In this document: positions 35,949-38,778 of the stretch, piece after piece
Layout: the number at the start of each line of letters is the position of its first letter
How positions within the stretch are numbered: the first letter of the stretch is position 1
NCBI GenBank assembly: GCA_937974625.1
Contig: CALJVJ010000219.1
Span: 1-38,778 of the forward strand
Reading direction: 5' to 3'
Origin: an uncultured Saprospiraceae bacterium
GTDB lineage: Bacteria; Bacteroidota; Bacteroidia; Chitinophagales; Saprospiraceae
DNA length: 38,778 nucleotides
The notes under the pieces: generated by a model
Databases searched by the model: none
Seen by the model: the letters and a program-made list of their open reading frames with translations, nothing else
What the model was told of the DNA's origin: nothing
Program-made: the position numbers and the translations under genes

Positions 35949-36866
35949 CTACTGCAAACTACCTTTCAGTTTCGCCATATCTTCCTTTGTTTTTGCTAAA
36001 ACGGAATAGGACATAGTCAATTGTTCCCTTTCCGTATCAGAAAGATTTTCTAGCGTATTTAATTTATTGGTATCAAATTTGAGTTTCTGCAAGAGCAAGG
36101 CCCAATGAATCAATTCGGCAGTAGCAGGTTTTTTTCTCAAATCTGCAGTAGCTCGAATATTTTCAAAATGGCTGATGATAGCTTCCAAATTGGCAGTCGC
36201 CAATCCTGAAGTTTTGGTTTGTAAAATGGCCAACAACTCGGCACCATTGGGGAAAGGAATATGATAAAAAGCTACTCGACGCAAAAAGGCATCGGGTAAA
36301 TTTTTCTCAGAATTAGAAGTCATGATAATAATGGGCTTATTGGCTTCAGAAGCTTTATAATTTTTTCCTATTTCCGGAACATTAAAGGCTAAATCTTCCA
36401 AAGCAGCCAAGATATCATTCGGCAAATCACGCGGTGCTTTATCAATTTCATCAATCAAAACCACAAATTGCTTGTCTTCTTTAATAGCTTTTCCAAGACC
36501 TTGATAAGTGATAAAACGAGTTTCAATAGCTTCGGCATTGAGCACTTCTTTGCTTGTTTGGCTATACTGAAAATGTCCTAAAGCATCATATTTATAAAAA
36601 ATATCTTTCACAGTAGAACTTGTTTGCGCATTGAAAATCAGGGGTTTACCCAACTTAAAAATATGGGCAATGTGATGTGCCAAACGTGTTTTACCTGTAC
36701 CCGGTTCACCCGTTAAAAGTAATGGCAGTCCTAAGGTTAAAGACACATTGACCGCATCAATTAGTCCTTGACTAGGTAAATAATTACTGGCTTCGTTCAA
36801 ACTAGCATCTCGTGGAATCGCAGGCAAGTCTCGTTGAGTGCTTTTAGAATAAAGATTGAAAGACAT
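35949..36866 (-). CDS. MoxR-family AAA+ ATPase
   Basis: The frame opens at 36896, but the first ten codons fall in a repeat element. The ATG at 36864-36866 (MSFNLYSKSTQRD) is the likelier start, giving 305 aa. It is a single AAA+ domain with Walker A (LLLTGEPGTGKTRLAHHIA), Walker B (FVVLIDEIDKA), sensor 1 (IIIMTSNSEK) and an arginine-finger region (LPDAFLRRVAFYHIPFP). MoxR proteins work as chaperone-like ATPases with vWA-domain partners, often controlling envelope processes or acting in NTP-dependent conflict systems. The next gene downstream encodes a membrane protein with a vWA-like domain, matching that pairing. The spacing, about 70-145 bp depending on the partner's start, contains a repeat element. 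Regulation may involve the hairpin in its leader (36884-36953). Confidence 0.9.
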   Translation of the reverse strand: MSFNLYSKSTQRDLPAIPRDASLNEASNYLPSQGLIDAVNVSLTLGLPLLLTGEPGTGKTRLAHHIAHIFKLGKPLIFNAQTSSTVKDIFYKYDALGHFQYSQTSKEVLNAEAIETRFITYQGLGKAIKEDKQFVVLIDEIDKAPRDLPNDILAALEDLAFNVPEIGKNYKASEANKPIIIMTSNSEKNLPDAFLRRVAFYHIPFPNGAELLAILQTKTSGLATANLEAIISHFENIRATADLRKKPATAELIHWALLLQKLKFDTNKLNTLENLSDTEREQLTMSYSVLAKTKEDMAKLKGSLQ

Positions 36867-36883
36867 GGTATCTGGTTTGCGGA

Positions 36884-36953
36884 GGGCGAAGAGCAAAGGG
36901 CGGAGGGAAAGCGCAACTCAATGCCCTATCCCTCTGCCCTTCGCCCTTCGCCC
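36884..36953. repeat. 24-bp word-repeat hairpin in the MoxR leader
   Basis: The arms 36884-36907 and 36930-36953 are 24 bases each and complementary except for three positions, all A/G or C/T transitions. The arms are built of gggcgaag/gggcggag words. On the minus strand it lies about 17 bases upstream of the preferred MoxR ATG, so it may affect translation or attenuate transcription rather than terminate a gene. Confidence 0.7.
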
Positions 36954-37201
36954 AACTATTAAAGTTTTGCTAAAGTGCGATTAAGAAGTAACCACAAAAG
37001 TAAACATTACGTCGAAATAGTATATAATGTTGTCAAGTGACGAAAAGAAAATTGAATCTGCTAATAGCTAGTAAGAAGTAAGTCTTCATCGAATGATATT
37101 GAGATAGAATAGAAAAAAAGGTTACCTCAAAATGTTAAAATTTAGATTCATTTTTATCACGCTTTAATAAATAGTTCACATTTAATTTATTGGCAAAGCA
37201 G

Positions 37202-37209
37202 TATCTTTA
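37202..37209 (+). promoter_or_regulatory. Possible -7 element for the YceI-like gene
   Basis: TATCTTTA matches the Bacteroidota -7 consensus TAnnTTTG except for the last base. It lies 92 bases upstream of the ATG, directly before the leader stem. A clear -33 TTTG at the usual distance is not visible. Confidence 0.3.
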
Positions 37210-37215
37210 CACTAA

Positions 37216-37272
37216 GTAACGAGTAAAAAACAACTAATGCATTTAAGGAACTACTTATTATTTGCTCGTTAC
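37216..37272 (+). promoter_or_regulatory. Leader stem upstream of the YceI-like gene
   Basis: Positions 37216-37227 (gtaacgagtaaa) pair with 37261-37272 (tttgctcgttac), 12 pairs including one wobble, with a 33-base loop. It ends 29 bases before the ATG at 37302. It could be a 5'-UTR stem affecting translation or stability, or an operator-like repeat. Confidence 0.35.
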
Positions 37273-37301
37273 AAAGATTATAGTTACAATATTTATAATT
37301 C

Positions 37302-37940
37302 ATGAACCAAGCATTAAAAAAAGCAATGCAAAATAAATCGAATCCATATTACCGATTATTGTTAAGTTGTTGTCTATTGTTGATAACGACGATGGCTTTT
37401 AGCCAACAAAAATACATTACGCGTACTGCGCATATCAACGTTAAATCAACCAATAGATTTACGGATATAGAAGCGGACAATTACCAAGTTGCTTCTGTTT
37501 TTGATGTAGCAACAGGCGATATAGATTTTATCGGTTTACTCAAATCCTTTGAGTTTAAATTAGGAGCGGCCGACCAACTATTTAATAGTAAAATGGTAGA
37601 TGTCTCTGCTTATCCTAATCTAAAGTTTTCTGGTAAGATACAAGATATACACCGCATTAATTTTGATAAACCGGGGGAGCATACCATTACAGTGAATGGC
37701 GTTTTATACATTTGGGATGAAAAAAGAGTGACGAGTGCCGTAGGCAAGATTAAGATTAATCCCAACGGGTCCATCGAAGCAACTTCTAATTTTAATTTAG
37801 TGATAGAAGATGGCAGTGTAGAAAAAGCGAATCAATTGATGAAAGAGAAACTCCCATCCGTTGTAGCCGTAGACGTCAATAAGCTCGGTATTTCGAAGAC
37901 TGTGGCGGTAAATTTAAAAATGACCTACAAAGCGAGGTAG
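37302..37940 (+). CDS. YceI-like secreted protein
   Basis: The protein is 212 aa. A signal peptide runs to about residue 35 (RLLLSCCLLLITTMAFSQQ). The rest is a YceI-like lipocalin-type beta-barrel: ADNYQVASVFDVATGDIDF, FEFKLGAADQLFNSKMVD, YPNLKFSGKI, and a later GVLYIWDEKRV strand. YceI proteins bind isoprenoid or other lipid-like molecules in the periplasm. Several features of the canonical family are altered (no obvious HS-FxVKH start), which fits a divergent Bacteroidota subfamily. The gene is divergent from MoxR and followed 83 bp later by a small OB-fold membrane protein in the same direction. Bacteroidota often pair such genes in respiratory or envelope-stress contexts, but I cannot show this here. 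Confidence 0.85.
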   Translation: MNQALKKAMQNKSNPYYRLLLSCCLLLITTMAFSQQKYITRTAHINVKSTNRFTDIEADNYQVASVFDVATGDIDFIGLLKSFEFKLGAADQLFNSKMVDVSAYPNLKFSGKIQDIHRINFDKPGEHTITVNGVLYIWDEKRVTSAVGKIKINPNGSIEATSNFNLVIEDGSVEKANQLMKEKLPSVVAVDVNKLGISKTVAVNLKMTYKAR

Positions 37941-37951
37941 AAATAGCGTAG

Positions 37952-38017
37952 GGCTTAGGGCAGAGGACTTAGGGAAACACGTCCCTACTCTCCGCCCCAC
38001 ACCCTCCGCCCTAAGCC
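37952..38017. repeat. Word-repeat hairpin between YceI-like and OB-fold genes
   Basis: The arms ggcttagggcagagg (37952-37966) and cctccgccctaagcc (38003-38017) pair over 15 bases with one mismatch. The interior has further ggactta/ctccgcc words. It occupies nearly the whole gap and ends 6 bases before the next ATG. It uses the same GC-rich word family as 36884-36953. Confidence 0.7.
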
Positions 38018-38023
38018 AACAAC

Positions 38024-38449
38024 ATGAGTAAGACTAAACAATACCTTCTGTATGCCTTAGTGGCCATCGTTCTAGCTGTATTCTTTGGTGCATTGACTGT
38101 TTGGAATGCCCCCAAAGCGAGTGTTAAATCCACACCAGCAGATTTCACCTTATCTGCAACCGAACTCTTCCAAGAATATTCAGAAAATCAAAGTGTCGCC
38201 GACAAAAAATTCATCAATCAAGTGGTGGAAGTCAAAGGGTCTATTTTTGAAATCTCTCAAGACCAGCAAGGCGCTACGGTCTTTTTACTAACCACAGGAG
38301 AAAAAGAAGCAGGTGTTTTGTGTACAATGGAATTGGGCGAAAGTAAAAAAATTAAAGGGAAGAAGGTTGGAGATAAAATTACCGTTAAAGGGCATTGTAC
38401 AGGGATGTTGATGGAGGTGGTTTTGAATCGGTGTACGGTGGTGGAGTAG
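38024..38449 (+). CDS. Membrane-anchored OB-fold (tRNA_anti-like) protein
   Basis: The protein is 141 aa. An N-terminal uncleaved anchor or signal (YLLYALVAIVLAVFFGALTV, residues 7-26) is followed by a single OB-fold of the tRNA_anti-like type. Landmarks are ATELFQEYSENQSVADKKF, then VVEVKGSIFEIS, a strand ending in VLCTMELGES, GDKITVKGHCTGM and a final strand LNRCTVVE. Such OB-folds in Bacteroidota are small periplasmic or membrane-tethered proteins of unknown ligand; despite the family name no tRNA role is implied. The gene probably shares a transcript with the YceI-like gene, with a hairpin in between. Confidence 0.82.
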   Translation: MSKTKQYLLYALVAIVLAVFFGALTVWNAPKASVKSTPADFTLSATELFQEYSENQSVADKKFINQVVEVKGSIFEISQDQQGATVFLLTTGEKEAGVLCTMELGESKKIKGKKVGDKITVKGHCTGMLMEVVLNRCTVVE

Positions 38450-38514
38450 GTACTGGATACTAATTCTTACGTAGTGTACGATAAACTCAAAATCTTAAAT
38501 TTTAAATTTTAAAT

Positions 38515-38591
38515 CATACATCATAAATCCATCGCATTTTGAACTAGATGGATTTATGATTTATGATGTATGAACTTTGATTTATGATTTT
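38515..38591. repeat. Word-repeat hairpin (ttatgat family) after the OB-fold gene
   Basis: The left arm (38515-38533) pairs with the right arm (38547-38572) except that the right arm contains exactly one extra 7-base word, ttatgat. More copies follow (gatttatgattt to 38591), and taaattt words precede it. It begins 65 bases after the stop codon at 38449, so it may serve as terminator. This element shows most directly how the hairpins grow by word duplication. Confidence 0.7.
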
Positions 38592-38680
38592 CCTGCTCTA
38601 GCTAAAAACAACCGATTTATGTGTTTATTGCCATTGAAGGTTAAAAACTAGCAGTGGCAGCTTACAATAGCGTAAATTGA

Positions 38681-38708
38681 GCTTGGACTTGACACTTGAA
38701 CTTGACTC
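38681..38708. repeat. Short acttga word repeat
   Basis: Three copies of acttga (38687, 38694, 38700) with ggactt and gaactt intervening words abut the end of the partial minus-strand frame. It is a short member of the same class of intergenic word repeats. Confidence 0.4.
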
Positions 38709-38778
38709 ACCTAAGATGTCCCATCAGCTCCTCCACGATTTTTTCCACCCTAAACGGTTCAACTCTTTCCTTAAAAAA
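38707..38778 (-). CDS. Possible C-terminal end of a gene entering from the right
   Basis: On the minus strand a frame open at the window edge reads 23 residues (FKERVEPFRVEKIVEELMG followed by HLR) and then TGA at 38707-38709. The amphipathic, charged helix looks like a real protein end, and both other minus-strand frames contain stops or poorer composition. The fragment is too short to name a family. Confidence 0.4.
   Translation of the reverse strand, partial: FFKERVEPFRVEKIVEELMGHLR

Larger units (their letters stand above)
36867..37301. other. Divergent intergenic region with a word-repeat hairpin
   Basis: These 435 bases separate the divergent MoxR (minus) and YceI-like (plus) genes. 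The left end carries the large hairpin at 36884-36953 in the MoxR leader. The right end carries the leader stem of the YceI-like gene (37216-37272) and a possible -7 element. The middle (about 36960-37190) is AT-rich, with no reading frame seen. Confidence 0.55.

Noticed and set aside
36867..36896. Upstream start for MoxR adding ten residues
   Set aside because: The added residues are encoded by the word-repeat hairpin and look unlike any MoxR N-terminus, so the internal ATG at 36866 is preferred.

Overview
The window looks like chromosomal DNA of a marine or aquatic Bacteroidota, most likely a member of the Saprospiria. The evidence is AT-rich non-coding DNA, very long secreted proteins with SprB-like, PKD/Ig-like and thrombospondin type 3 (TSP3) repeats, two type B (CHU_C-like) and one type A type IX secretion (T9SS) C-terminal domains, and Gly-Asn-Asp-rich C-terminal modules that I recall from Saprospiraceae surface proteins. 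No rRNA, tRNA, transposase, CRISPR array or phage gene was recognised.

Positions 1-29823 are a surface-protein locus. On the minus strand lie a secreted-protein N-terminus cut by the window edge (<1-599), a 1714-aa beta-helix/Ig/lectin-like mosaic (1194-6338), a 292-aa small secreted protein (6862-7740), a 1906-aa TSP3 giant (7854-13574) and a 2687-aa Ig-array giant (13939-22002). After a 1.4-kb gene-free divergent gap, two plus-strand genes (23404-27624 and 27751-29823) encode SprB-like proteins with type B T9SS tails. Five of these proteins begin with the same ~150-aa module just after the signal peptide, and one carries it twice, making six copies. Three share a different ~260-300-aa C-terminal module ending in two DxNxDG...QGPxND loops that resemble dockerin calcium loops. 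Together they look like a paralogous family of secreted, calcium-binding surface or matrix proteins built from shared end modules with very different middles. A cohesin-dockerin-like partnership between the shared modules is possible but unproven.

Positions 29894-36866 are a minus-strand cell-envelope/signalling block: a MoxR-type AAA+ ATPase, then a 1350-aa membrane protein (three TM segments, a degenerate vWA-like domain, two CNA-B/carboxypeptidase-regulatory-like domains and a SUMF1/FGE-like domain without the catalytic cysteines), a DPM1-like family 2 glycosyltransferase and a FemAB/GNAT-like acyltransferase. The ATPase plus membrane protein resembles the MoxR-vWA NTP-dependent systems and is the second candidate for an undescribed system. 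The reading frame of the big protein continues upstream into plausible protein sequence that lacks an ATG and appears to begin at ATA, next to a repeat element.

Positions 37302-38449 encode a secreted YceI-like protein and a membrane-anchored OB-fold (tRNA_anti-like) protein. The final 72 bases are probably the C-terminus of another minus-strand gene.

Many intergenic gaps, especially after 29.8 kb, hold hairpins built from tandem degenerate 6-14-bp words. Different gaps use different words, but the architecture is the same, and arms of a hairpin can differ by exactly one word. They resemble the short tandemly repeated repetitive (STRR) sequences of filamentous cyanobacteria and are one of the more unusual signals in the window.
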